NCBI RefSeq assembly: GCF_002127325.2
Contig: NC_035439.2
Location: 139,191,901 to 139,255,900 of the forward strand
Reading direction: 5' to 3'
Length of the DNA stretch: 64,000 bases
DNA from: Helianthus annuus
Taxonomy: Eukaryota > Streptophyta > Magnoliopsida > Asterales > Asteraceae
The notes below the pieces were generated by a model. The model saw nothing but the letters and a program-made list of their open reading frames with translations. It was not told the DNA's origin and did no database searches. Of this stretch, positions 1 to 12,412 are shown piece by piece (positions within the stretch are counted from its first letter, which is position 1; each line of letters starts with the position of its first letter). The position numbers and the translations under genes are program-made.

Positions 1-3000
1 CATATCTCACATTCTCAATATATCCGGACACCCAAAAATTTATGTAAGCACTAAAATATTTTATTTTAGTGTTTGGGATGATAAAATTCCATTCGTCGCG
101 TAATTTGGTTCGTTTTTCGCGTCCGTCCGTGTTTCGTCGTAATTAGCCGAATAACGTGACCGTACGACCAAACGAACCGACATCCGGCATATTTTTGAGC
201 ATGTTTCATGTTCCCTATGCTTAGGCATCATTGTAGAGCCTTAAAAATGGTTTAACGGGCCTTAAACGTGTCAGAAATGACATTTGGATATGCAGGGGCC
301 AAAACTGTCAATATATGAAAGATATGCAGATCAGACCTGGTCCTTACGGACCGTATACAGGACCCCATACGGTCCGTATACCTGTGCCAGTTCCAGAATT
401 TTCAAAAACCAGCTTTGGTTTTGCTCTTTGTCTCTCACAATTGATTCTATGGGCTGGTTTTTGTGCACCCATGGTTTTCTAAATCAATGGGCATACTTGT
501 AGGGCTGAGATCGAATCCTGTTTATCGAGGAACGATCCCAACGGCTCTCGAAAACCTATATATGCCCCTTTGATTTTTTGGTTTCACTTGCACCATTCGT
601 TCTTTCTGATTTGCTCTGAATTCTTTGAGGGTCTTGAGCTTCTTGAGAACCTCTTTCAGTCATTTGGACTCTTGTAAGTAATTCCTTCATGCTTAGTTTA
701 ATTATTTAGCGTTTTAAACCGAAAAGTCAAGCGTTATCGATAAACGCTTTGACTTTTAAACGGTTGAGCTATGGTTCGCAACGAACATGGCTACGTGACC
801 GTAATTAGGTAGGTGATTAACCCTCAAAAGGGCACCTCCTAATTACCACGTTTATTTAGTTTAATTGTCGGGTCAAATAAAAGTCAAACGGGTTAATTTT
901 TAATTAAATTCATAACTATTAATATAAGAAACCATAAAAATCAATTTTCTGACTTTAATAACTTGGTAAATATTAGTTGAACATGCCTAAGCATGATTCA
1001 ACCCGACAATTCTAAGTATAGGCTCGGTCCAGAACCGAAAGTCGCAAAAGTTGACTTTTGCTTTGACTTTCAGTTCTGACCCGAATTGGCTTAGTTTAGA
1101 TATACCTTAGGATTCCATTAGGACCATATTATAGGTTAGTATAATCCTCCGAGGTTATACAACTTGGTTCCATAGAAATCCTAGTTCATGCTTGTTTCTG
1201 TTAAATGCCTAAATGTTGACCGTTATGCCCTTTTGACCTTAAAACGATATTTTTGAAAATGTGAAAGGATAGAAACCTTCACCACTGAATTATAAACTTG
1301 TCCCTAAAATTTGGCATCAGTTTGAGGTCTAAGTTAGGAGTTATGCTCAATAGCGTAATTAAAAAGCTTTTTATTAATTTAACGGCTTAATTAGCATAAA
1401 GCCTATCTAAACCCAATTTTTTTGAAACCAAACATTTTACCTACTGATATAAAATAATATTTCAGGATTTTTGAATATTTTTATTTATTTTTAAGCTAAG
1501 CATAACATAGGGTTCTAGCTCTATTTCGGTAATTGCCGGTTTTGCCCTTTTGGGCTATAAAATGAGTTTTATAAATCCTTTTGACCCCAAACCTTTTTCT
1601 ACTGATCTAATATGATAAATACAATATTTTGAGCCTTCTGGAATAATAAAAATATCAGCTTTCCTTTGAAAACCCGAAAATGGCTCCAAACCGTCTTTTT
1701 AAGCGTTTTTAACGCATAGTATGTATTAAAAACATTTTAAACATATAGGAGATGATACCTACTGATATTTTAAGTAAATTTATATATTTAACAGTAAGGA
1801 AAAGTTTTAAACTCAGATTTCCAGTTTTGACCTTTTAAGCTTATGTGAAATTACCAAAATGCCCCTGCGGTGCATAGTTTGGTTATAAGTAATAAAATTT
1901 CACATATATGCTATACCCTACTGTTATAACTTATTAAATTAAGTATTTTATTGATTATATCAGACCTGGAACTCAGAATAATATTTAATCTCTTATATAA
2001 CCTTTAAAATGACCAAAATACCCCTACGGGGCATAAATTGGTCTTAAGCTCGTTTTGGGCATAATGGAAGGTATCCTACTGATATCACAATATATTTAAG
2101 GTATATTGACTTAGGAAACTTTTTCATGACTCTTGCGGTTACCCGTTACGCTTTTTTCGTGTTCGGATCAGCTTATGTAACTAGTTTGCATAAATTAGCC
2201 GAAACGGGTCAAACCTTATCATTTTGATATCAAATTCCAGAATGTGTTTAGTTTACCCATATTAAACAAGTATACAAGCTTGTCGGGTCTAAACCACATT
2301 CTAATCCGGTCTTCGCATAATCATGCTTTTTGAACCTTATCCTCCTTTAAAACTAACTGGTCTAAGCTTAGGCTTAATTAAAGACCCGTTAGGAATCTAA
2401 TAGGTTATCAAAAACCTTCGTTCCAGATTTAGGAGCCCAGTAAAAGCTATCTGTACTTGCTTGGTGGTATACGGCTGGGATTGAATTTATATTTAGCTCA
2501 GGTAAATACTTTTAACTTATTTTCCTTTATACGGGCTTGGGGTACGGTATATAAAATACCGCTTGGTCGGGCATTTGACCTTAATCGATTAGTGGTATAT
2601 AAAATACCGCTTGGTCGGGCATTTGACCCGTTTGAAAATTTGTTTTGTTTGTTTTACGCCTTTGGGAGTTTAATGACCATGTCCCGGATATCCTTGGCAT
2701 CATTCATGAAATGGCCACGACCTTAACACGCGGGTGTAGGCGTACGCCCGACAGTGTGTTTATATATATTAAGGTATACCCGCTGGTTTCCCACCGCGGG
2801 ACTATACTATGTGGTGTGTCTATTAATTTTAAACCCGGCACGAACCGGGCGACTAAACGCATAACAAACATGTAATTCTCTTACAAGTTTAAATTTAATT
2901 AATTATCCCAAGTTATAAAAAGTTTTGAGCCTTGTGCATTCAAATCAATTTTTAAAACATTTTCAAAATGAGTCAGTTAAATTGTATTTACCAGTGTAAA

Positions 3001-3317
3001 CTGACGTATTTTCCCAAAAAGACTAAGTGCAGGTACTACGCGTAATAGGCTGGTCTCTCCTAGCATCACATAGAAGTCTCGCAAGCTTAGATGCCTGAAG
3101 TCTGTTGAACAATGTTTTATTTTATTTGCGATCTGCCTGCGGATCTTATACTTTCCGTTTGTAATACTTGGATATTACTTTATATCGGATTGTAATATAT
3201 TTATCTTTTGCTTCCGCTGTGCATTTAAATTGTGTTGTTTGACTATGATGATATCAATTACGTCATTATACCCCCACCGGGCCCACCGGTGACACGTGTA
3301 AATATCGGGGTGTGACA
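1..3317 (+). repeat. 5' LTR of Ty3/gypsy element A (left part outside window)
   Basis: The first 3.3 kb is nearly the same sequence as 9830-14658, allowing for one insertion there. It ends in ...ggtgtgaca directly before a tRNA primer-binding site, so it is the right-hand part of a 5' LTR. By comparison with the 3' copy about 900 bp of U3 lies left of the window. It is non-coding; the short open frames in it are not conserved as proteins. Near 2545-2630 a segment containing tatataaaataccgcttgg occurs twice, while the 3' LTR has an unrelated 15-bp stretch at the second position. Confidence 0.9.
557..564 (+). promoter_or_regulatory. Putative TATA box of gypsy A LTR
   Basis: The string TATATATG is followed about 30 bp downstream by a C/T-rich stretch that could hold the RNA start. 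The 3' LTR has the mutated form TATACATA at about 10370. The assignment is positional only. Confidence 0.45.
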
Positions 3318-3320
3318 GGT

Positions 3321-3333
3321 TGGTATCAGAGCC
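3321..3333 (+). other. Primer-binding site (initiator Met tRNA type)
   Basis: TGGTATCAGAGCC begins 3 bp after the 5' LTR end (3317). This is the standard plant initiator-Met primer site. It fixes the LTR boundary and the plus-strand orientation of element A. Confidence 0.9.
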
Positions 3334-3789
3334 AACGTTGAGTGAATTAAACACTAGCCTTTTGTGTTTAATCTCAATGACACAATAGCACATTACTTGA
3401 CCTTCTGAGTCTAGACTTAACATAGGAATACTCTCATCTCTATTCGGAGAATTATTGCTTTAAATTCTATATTTTTAATTCGTCGCCAAGCAAAGAAGCC
3501 GTAATGGAAATTCTCCCCATTTGAAGCCTAGGAAAGGTCAAGCTTCGAACTGCGACTAGGATTAACGTGCAACCAAGGAGAAAGCATTCAATAAATAAAA
3601 TGAAGAGGAAACTCCTTTTGCTGAAGATCGTTTCCTTAGTAGTCCTTATAAGGACATATTTATCTTTCAGTCCCTTCGAGGACAACATTATTCCTTAGAA
3701 GTCCCGTTTAGGGCAACCAAGTACCTTTTTAAATTTTTATGGAACGGTTAGATTTAAAATAACGTTCCTATTATAAGATCTACCATTAT

Positions 3790-5160
3790 AATAAGATGAC
3801 AAAATCTAAAAAGGACAAGACCTAGCTCATGTGTCATTTTAAGACAGGGCCAAGATAGTAGTTCCACAATTAGATTCAGATCCTTGATAACATCTCAATT
3901 TAGGAATGTTCTACGTTAAATATTAAAAGAATCTTAAAGGTAAAACCTAGCCTATATGTCACTGCAGACATGACCAAGATGGTAAAACCTACACAAAAGA
4001 TTCCAACTCTTGTTAACATCTGTAAGTATGTTAACATTTTTAGCAAACTGTGAATCGCAAAAGTCACACAGGCCATCTTTAAAAATGGGTTATTCTAAAT
4101 TCCCTTATTTAAATAATCATCCCTTAAAGGATGAAGTGCCTACGGGCTATAATTAACGTCCTCTGAGACTAAAGACAGTGGTAGCCTACAACTCCCTGTC
4201 GAGAAAAGGTAATGAACTTTGATTCAAACCTTAATGCCTCGATTCTATAAAATCTGGGCTTATAAATTAAACTTGTCTACGTGACTAGGCCTTTTGTGCT
4301 ATTATTAACTTATAATTGAGGATTTATGATAAGGATCCTGAACAATTATATATTTATCAAATTAACTAAAATGGTTATTAAAAACCATGGGTTATAAATT
4401 TTAGTAATTTCACATAAGTCTATTCTAAAGATTCAAATCCTTGTTTACACCTGTAAACATGTTAACATTCCTGGCAGATGTGATTCAATCACATAATTCA
4501 TCCTTATACTGGATTCTCTCGAAATCCTTTCTTATTTGGTGAATTAAGCATCCATTGAAGATGTAATACTTACGGGCCATATTCATTGTCATATAAGACA
4601 AAAGACAGTCGTAGCCTACAACTCCCTGTCAAGGAAAGGGAATGAACAATGTTCAAAGCCTAAATACCTGATTCTACAAAATCATGGTTTATAATTTAAA
4701 GTTGCCCTTGTGACTTGGCCTTTTTGTGTCATAGTTATATTTTAAATAAATTTAGGATAATTATAATGAAAAATCCTGAATAAAATAAATATCATTCCTT
4801 TCCTGCCAGTATTTATATTAAAAAGTATCTTAAAAGGTATAACCTAGCTTGAATGTCATTAAAGACCTGGCTAAGATGGTAAAACCTGTTTAAAATAGAT
4901 TCAGATCCTTATTAACACCTGAAAACGTGTTAACACTCCTGACAACAGTGATGCGATAAAATCACACTTGTCATCTTTATATTAGGAGCTTCCAAACCCC
5001 TTACTTAGCCTAAATGATCAATAGGAATCATGGCTAATAAACGTCGAACATAATGTACACATCTAAACATCCATCTGGGATGTATACCTACGGGGGAGGA
5101 TGTATACATGAAAAAAAAGATAGTTTTATTCCATAACTTCTTGTCAAGACAATGAACTAT
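3790..5160 (+). repeat. Three imperfect tandem units in the leader of gypsy A
   Basis: Blocks with the order 'aagattcaaatccttgtt... acacctg... gtgttaacattcctg', then 'aaagacagt.gtagcctacaac', recur with a spacing of about 430-460 bp (for example near 3997, 4430 and 4890; and near 4147 and 4578). The units are strongly diverged and non-coding, lying between the primer site and gag. No other function is visible. The 78-codon frame at 5152-5388 just downstream has no recognisable domain. Confidence 0.6.
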
Positions 5161-5515
5161 GAAATTTTCCGATCCAAAGGAATCATTTATTATGTTTTAG
5201 ATTTCCCTAGTGAAAAGGCATCTGAGCTATCAAAAGTCCTTTGGAACAAGCCCTTGTGCTATATAAAATGTCGGTACGACATTGACAGTTGTGACCGATG
5301 TCCCCTGTCTAATAAATATGAAGGATTATATTCTGTTAAACGCCAAAGATGGTTTATTTTAAAACCTAGGCAAAACATAATCAAATAAACTTAATAACTA
5401 TCTATTGGCCTATATGGGTTGTTTGTACCATGGCTATTTAATTATCAAAGTTCGACAATTCACTGTATAATTAGGCAAAGTATTACTACTTGTTTGTAGC
5501 CTTCAAAGCTTCACC

Positions 5516-6430
5516 ATGGCTGACTCCTCTGAAGCTCACAATCTTCCCGTTGATCAGAATAAGGATGCAAGACTGAATTTAACGGGCACCGAGTTACAGG
5601 CTATGATAGATATAGCCGTAAACAACGCTGTGGACCGTGCGTTGAAGGATCATAAGCGAAGGTGCAATGATACCCCAAATAAGGGTTATAAAAAGGGTAA
5701 GACCGGTTCAAACTATAACCAGTGTAAGCCAAAGGAGGCAAAACCCGAATGTAAAACTTGCGGGAAGAAGCACTTCGGAAAATGTTTCTATGATCAGACC
5801 AGGGGATGTGTCATCTGTAAAGAGATGGATCACAAGACCCATGACTGCAAGGACTTGAAGGACAACCAGTAGTCAGGTGAAAAGACCAGATGCAAAACCT
5901 GTAGGAAATACCACCTCGGGAAATGCAGATTTGAATCTCGGCCTCTATCCTGTGGAATCTGCAAGTCCAAGGAGCATAAGACTTTGGATTGCAAGAAGTT
6001 GGGAGACGCAATATGCTATGGTTGCAATGAAAAAGGGCACATCAAAACAAATTGCCCAAATAAAACCAGGAAGCCTGGAGAGGCTAAGAAGACCAAAGCT
6101 GGAAGCTCTCAAATGGATGCTCAAGAGGCTATTCAGGAGGACAATGTCACAATAGGTACTTTCTTTATCAATAACGCTCATGCTAGAGTATCATTTAATT
6201 CAGGTTCAGATAAGTCTTTCATAGACAATGGATTTTGTAAATTATTAAATCTGCCTGCTAAAACTCTAAGCGTTAAGTATAAAGTAGGATTGGCCAATGG
6301 TACCTCAGAGACTGCTTCAACAATATTAGATGGATGTTTTATATCCATTAGGAACCATTTTTTCCACTGCCCTTGTTTCCGTTGAAATAGAGGGACTCGA
6401 TATAGTGATAGGAATGGATTGGTCATCTTA
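5516..6430 (+). pseudogene. gag C-terminus and aspartic protease of gypsy A, broken
   Basis: The frame opens MADSSEAHNLP, then jumps to nucleocapsid-like cysteine motifs, so the capsid domain is missing. In order the cysteine motifs are CKTCGKKHFGKC, CVICKEMDHKTHDC, an in-frame TAG at 5870-5872, then CKTCRKYHLGKC, CGICKSKEHKTLDC and CYGCNEKGHIKTNC. The first pair and the second pair look like a tandem duplication. A retroviral-type protease follows (FNSGSDKSFID near 6200), where the usual catalytic Asp of the D-S/T-G motif is Asn. Near 6375 a frameshift moves the frame to VEIEGLDIVIGMDW, the typical distal protease block. The copy cannot give an active protease. Confidence 0.75.
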
Positions 6431-6939
6431 TAGCTAAGCCTATATTGTGGGTAATAAGAAGCAAGTAGTTAACGAGACTCCTTATGGTGAGCCTTTAATA
6501 ATTCAAGGAGACACATGGTATGGATTTCCTATGTACCTGCTGAATTTGGTGATTAATACCAAAGCTTCGAGTATGGAAACTCAGAAAAGACAAACAGTAG
6601 TCGCGATGCTAGAAAGGCGACAAAGGTTAATGGTGCATCAATTATGAACCTCAATGTTAAGGGAGTTAATCGCCAAAACTGTGAATAACGCAGCTATTAG
6701 AAAGGCTATAAGAAAATTCATGAAAAGGTTCAAGAAGCCAAATGCTGTTTGCTCTAAAACACATGTCGCTACTCATGAGAAGAGCTTCATCCATACTTCA
6801 AATGCAAAGAATAAACCCAACAAAGGTATATGTGGCATGGAGACCATTATTTTTTGGTATACTTAAAAGTACTTCGTCTCTTGGAAGTCAAGAGACTTCA
6901 ATAGTAAAAAGGGACCATCGATTGTAGGAAATTGTTGGA

Positions 6940-7690
6940 TGAAGTAGAAACCATTAGGTGTATCAGCGGTTACGCTGAAAAGAACGCGGTGAGATATGCA
7001 TCACAGCCATTCGATGGCAACACCCTTAATTAGTGAGGACATTAATGAAGTCCACAAGAAGGATCTTCTTATACATTATGGAATGGACCAAGTGTTAAGG
7101 ACCTTATTAGAAAAACCTATTATCCGCATCACGAAGTGGGAAAAGATAGAATAAGAATTTCTGACTCTCGCCATAAAAGTTCTAGACCATCGGCAGCACG
7201 TTGCGAATTTTAATTCATTGGCTGAGATAGTACCCTATTCCATTTACCCAAAAAAAATCTAAGCTTAATGCAATAATTATTGGTGGATTAGCATCGACAA
7301 TAAGAGGGCACATTAAGGTTTCAAAACCTGCTCATTATAAATCCAATACGGATCTACTTCGGCTACTCGCGTTTTATAGATTAAGAAATAACCAGTCAAA
7401 GCTGAGACTGCCCTAAAGTTTGTCAAAGATTTTATAGCTAAGTTTAAAAGGATTAAGAATGGAGGCAGTAAACACTCCTGATGAATGATTAGAGGTAGTT
7501 CACGTTAATAATGACACCAGATAAATCCCTTATGGTGATTTTATGGCTAGGGGTTACGTTTGGTTTCAGGTGCTGCTAAGTCTCTCATAAGACCATAAGT
7601 TTAGCAAACTTTTAGAATTTTTTTCCCGTAAAAACCCCATATATTAAGTGTAAGGTAAAACTTACAGGCGAAATCATAAGAACCATTTCT
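6940..7690 (+). pseudogene. Displaced gag capsid remnant, possibly with a second protease remnant
   Basis: Reading across frameshifts, stretches such as EKNAVRYASQPFDGN (about 6973-7020), DHRQHVANFNSLAEIVPY (about 7180-7235) and STIRGHIKVSKPAHY (about 7295-7340) resemble the retrotransposon gag capsid domain. It lies downstream of the protease, which is the wrong order. From about 7590 a weaker KFSKLLEFFPVKTP segment could be another protease remnant. All frames are interrupted. The gag likeness is moderately clear; the second protease is tentative. Confidence 0.45.
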
Positions 7691-8317
7691 TCTGTTCCTA
7701 TCAGAAGCCTTCAGTCATAGAATTTTAGAAGTATCCTCTCTAGAGGAAGTGCGTCAGCATATGTAGTTGATATCTCTGGGTCTCTATCGATTAAGAATAC
7801 CAGATGGTATGACAAAAAGCTCCATATGAGGATTGGTGTATCTTAATAAGTTCCATAGATTGCTTCCATGCCTGATCAGTATGGAGGTTTAATGCATGGA
7901 ACCACAAAGATATCCCGATGGTCATATGGTACTAAAGTCAGCTAAAGGTATTCAAAGAAGATATCCAGAATGGAATTGTCCAAGTAAATATTCCTGATTA
8001 AAGAATTCGTGGACTTGTAACATAAAGTGTGTCACTTGTTCGACACCAGCAATGATGGATGAACTGGAGCCTGAGATTTGGAAAATCTCTGTAACCTCCT
8101 GGTACCTTGATTATCTTTTCCTAAGATTACCATGTTTACCTTTTGAGAGGTAACTAGAGTTAAGATTTATATCCCATTTAGGGTTGTATTACTATGAAAA
8201 CCCCAAGACGGCAAGTACCATCATGGGAAGAATCGAAACCCTGAGTAAGTAAGTTTTAAAATAGAGGAATCATACAGCCTAACTCAATATCTTGAGAATT
8301 CGGTATAATTAATTAAG

Positions 8318-8450
8318 AAAGGTGGTTCATCTTGCTTATGCATTTGATTACCGCAACCCTATTTAGGCAACAATTAAGAATTGCCATCAGCTGCCCAGGA
8401 TCGTCGATTTGTTCGACTAGCAGCAAGGATTAGCTACCCCTTAAAATTTG
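8318..8450 (+). pseudogene. Reverse transcriptase fragment of gypsy A
   Basis: The stretch reads KKGGSSCLCI, then a frameshift, then CHQLPRIVDLF-like residues. This pattern follows the conserved reverse transcriptase core, where KKDGS..CIDYR is followed by PLPRIDDLFD. Stops and frameshifts interrupt it. The 7690-8318 stretch before it is presumably more decayed pol, in which I recognise nothing firmly. Confidence 0.45.
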
Positions 8451-8517
8451 TTTTAAGCAATGGTTGGAATAACCATCTCACCTTAAGATAAGCTTTTCTA
8501 TAATAGTTGATATAAGT

Positions 8518-8880
8518 ATCAAGGCTGCTCCTTTGGAGACCTTGTATAGATGGAATGCTAAACACCTATTAGTAAACAGAAGATGGGCAAGTCCAATCAT
8601 CAGGATCTGAAAGTTGCCTTGGGAACGACGAATAAGATTAAACAAATCCATAGTCGTCAGGAAGTTACCAATATTCGGCAGATTAATGAAGACTTTTGGT
8701 TTGATGAGAAACCCGTATCAATTAAAGATCGGCAAGGTTAAGAATCCCCCAAAAGAAATACATGTACCTATTATAGAGGTCAACTTGGGTGCTTGAAGAA
8801 GCCCCAAATATACTGTGGAAGTTAAATCCATGGTACATCGGAAAGTACTTCCAGCAATTTAGCAAATCTCGAGGTCGAGA
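8518..8880 (+). pseudogene. Integrase C-terminal remnant of gypsy A
   Basis: SIKAAPLETLYRWNAK (from about 8523) matches the end of the integrase core of Ty3/gypsy pol. INEDFWFDEKPVSIKDRQ and IPIIEV-like residues correspond to the tail after the core. SRGRDFF just before the polypurine tract is the usual end of pol in such elements. Several stops are present. No chromodomain can be confirmed. Confidence 0.5.
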
Positions 8881-8888
8881 TTTCTTTT

Positions 8889-8901
8889 AAGGGGGTGAGG
8901 A
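8889..8901 (+). other. Polypurine tract of gypsy A
   Basis: The purine-rich stretch aagggggtgagga lies immediately before the 3' LTR start TGTAACACC at 8902. It is the plus-strand priming site and confirms orientation. Confidence 0.85.
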
Positions 8902-11900
8902 TGTAACACCTCGGAAAATCACGTCCAATGATGTATTGACACGTGTAATGAACCTTAATAAAGTCCAATATTGAAATTTAGGGACTAATTTTTCGAAAAA
9001 TCAAAAACTTTGATTATGAAAGGACTGGAAGTGTTAGCATACCTAAAATAAGTTTCTAAATAACCTCTCACGATATTTATATTCACAAATGAGCCACTTG
9101 GCGATCGAGTGTAGCCGTTTGCGGAATTAATTGAAAGTTTGCGCAATGAAGGGTTAAAAGCGTCAACATGTTAATTCTTACCTCTGAGTGACCTTTTAAC
9201 AAACCGAGAACTTCATGATATTTGATTATACTCTCGGGAATGCCAAATAATGGCCGTCTAAGGTTTTTATGCCTTTAAGTGACGTTACGCGCAACTTTGC
9301 AAATATAAGGGACTAAAAGTGTCAATATGTTTAATTATACCTCTGAATGACCTTTTAGCGAACCTGAAGCATCGTGATGTTTAATAATACTTCCAAGAAT
9401 GCCTAATATGGATTAGATAAGGCTTCAATGCTATTAAATGGTGAGATGCGCAAGTTTGCGCAATAGAGGGGCCTAAAGCATCAACTTTTGAATCTACGCC
9501 TTTCGGTGACCATTTAAGCAATCGGGAGCATAGTAATATTTAAGTATATGCTTGGAAATGCCCATTATGGGCCATGGAAGGCTTAGATATCATTAAACGG
9601 CATTTCGCGCTACTTTGCGCAATTAAAGGACTAATTGCGACAAACTGCAAAAGTATGTCGATTCGTATAGAATCGAACCTTCCGGAATATGACCATAAAT
9701 TAAACATACCCTATTTATCCTTTATATAGCTGAGATATAGGCTTAGAGGTGTTTTGTGCGCAAAAATAAACTTTTATGTCATGCAGGGACTAAAAGTGTC
9801 AAAAAGTGCACAAGTTTGCATTTTCGCGCATATCTCACATTCTCAAAATATCCGGACACCCAAAAATTTATGTAAGCACTAAAATATTTTATTTTAGTGT
9901 TTGGGACGATAAAATTCCATTCGTCGCGTAATCGCGTCCGTCCGTGTTTAGTCGTAATTAGCCGAATAACGTGACCGTACGACCAAACGAACCGACATCC
10001 GGCATATTTTTGAGCATGTTTCATGTTCCCTATGCTTAGGCATCATTGTAGAGCCTTAAAAATGGTTTAACGGGCCTTAAACGTGTCAGAAATGTCATTT
10101 GGAGATGCATGGGCCAAAACTGTCAATATATGAAAGATATGCAGATCAGACCTGGTCCTTACGGACCGTATACAGGACCCCATATGGTCCGTATACCTGT
10201 GCCAGTTCCAGAATTTTCAAAAACTAGCTTTGGTTTTGCTCTTGTCTCTCACAATTGATTCTATGGGCTGGTTTTTGTGCACCCATAGTTTTCTAAATCA
10301 ATGCGCATACTTGTAGGGCTGAGATCGAATCCCGTTTATCGAGGAACGATCCTAACGGCTCTCGAAAACCTATACATACCCCTTTGATTTTTGGGTTTCA
10401 CTTGCACCATTCATTCTTTCTGATTTGCTCTGAATTCTTTGAGGGTCTTGAGCTTCTTGAGAACCTCTTTCAGTCCTTTGGACTCTTGTAAGTAATTCCT
10501 TCATGCTTAGTTTAATTATTTAGCGTTTTAAACCGAAAAGTCAAGCGTTATCGATAAATGCTTTGATTTTTAAACGGTTTAGCTATGGTTCGCAACGAAC
10601 ATGGCTACGTGACCGTAATTAGGTAGGTGATTAACCCTCAAAAGGGCACCTCCTAATTACCACGTTTATTTAGTTTAATTGTCGGGTCAAATAAAAGTCA
10701 AACGGGTTAATTTCTAATTAAATTCATAACTATTAATATAAGAAACCATAAAAATCAGTTTTCTCACTTTAATAACTTGGTAAATATTAGTTGAACATGC
10801 CTAAGCATGATTCTACCCGACAATTCTAAGTATAGGCTCGGTCCGGAACCGAAAGTCGCAAAAGTTGACTTTTGCTTTGACTTTCAGTTCTGACCCGATT
10901 TGGCTTAGTTTAGATATACCTTAGGATTTCATTAGGACCATATTATAGGTTAGTATAATCCTCCGAGGTTATACAACTTGGTTCCATAGAAATCCTAGTT
11001 CATGCTTGTTTCCGTTAAATGCCTAAATGTTGATCGTTATGCCCTTTTGACCTTAAAATGATATTTTTGAAAATGTGAAAGGATAGAAACCTTCACTACT
11101 GAATTATAAACTTGTCCCTAAAATTTGGCATCAGTTTGAGGTCTAGATTAGGAGTTATGCTCAATAGCGTAATTAAAAAGCTTTTTATTAATTTAACGGC
11201 TTAATTAGCATAAAGCCTATCTAAACCCAATTTTTTTGAAACCAAACTTTTTACCTACTGACATAAAATAATATTTCGGGATTTTTGAAGATTTTTATTT
11301 ATTTTTAAGCTAAGCATAACATAGGGTTCTAGCTCTATTTCGGTAATTGCCGGTTTTGCCCTTTTGGGCTATAAAATGAGTTTTATAAATCCTTTTGACC
11401 CCAAACCTTTTTCTACTGATCTAATATGATAAATACAATATTTTGAGCCTTCTGAAATAATAAAAATATCAGCTTTCCTTTGAAAACCCGGAAATGGCTA
11501 CAAACCGTCTTTTTAAGCGTTTTTAACGCATAGTATGTATTAAAAACATTTTAAACATATAAGAGTTGATACCTACTGATATTTTAAGTAAATTTATATA
11601 CTTTAACAGTAAGGAAAAGTTTTAAACTCAGATTTCCAGTTTTGACCTTTTAAGCTTATGTGAAATTACCAAAATGCCCATGCGGTGCATAGTTTGGTTA
11701 TAAGTAGTAAAATTTCACATATATGCTATACCCTACTATTATAACTTATTAAATTAAGTATTTTACTGATTATATCAGACCTAGAACTCAGAATAATATT
11801 TAATCTCTTTTATAACCTTTAAAATGACCAAAATACCCCTACGGAGCATAAATTGGTCTTAAACTCGTTTTGGGCATAATGGAAGGTGTCCTACTGATAT

Positions 11901-12412
11901 CACAACATATTTAAGGCATATTGACTTAGGAAACCTGTTCATGACTATTGTGGTTACCCGTTACGCTCTTTTCGCGTTCGGATCAGCTTATGTAACTAGT
12001 TTGCATAAATTAGCCGAAACGGGTCAAACCTTATCATTTTGATATCAAATTCCAGAATGTGTTTAGTTTACCCATATTAAACAAGTATACAAGCTTGTCG
12101 GGTCTAAACCACATTCTAATCCGGTCTTCGCATAATCATGCGTTTTGAACCGTATCCTCCTTTAAAACTAACCGGTCTAAGCTTAGGCTTATTAAAGACC
12201 CGTTAAGAATCTAATAGGTTATCAAAAACCTTCGTTCCAGATTTAGGAGCCCAGTAAAAGCTATCTGTACTTTCTTGGTGGTACACGGCTGGGATTGAAT
12301 TTATATTTAGCTCAGGTAAATACTTTTAACTTATTTTCCGTTATACGGCTTGGGGTACGGTATATAAAATACCGCTTGGTCGGGCATTTGACCTTAATCG
12401 ATTAGTGGTTAA

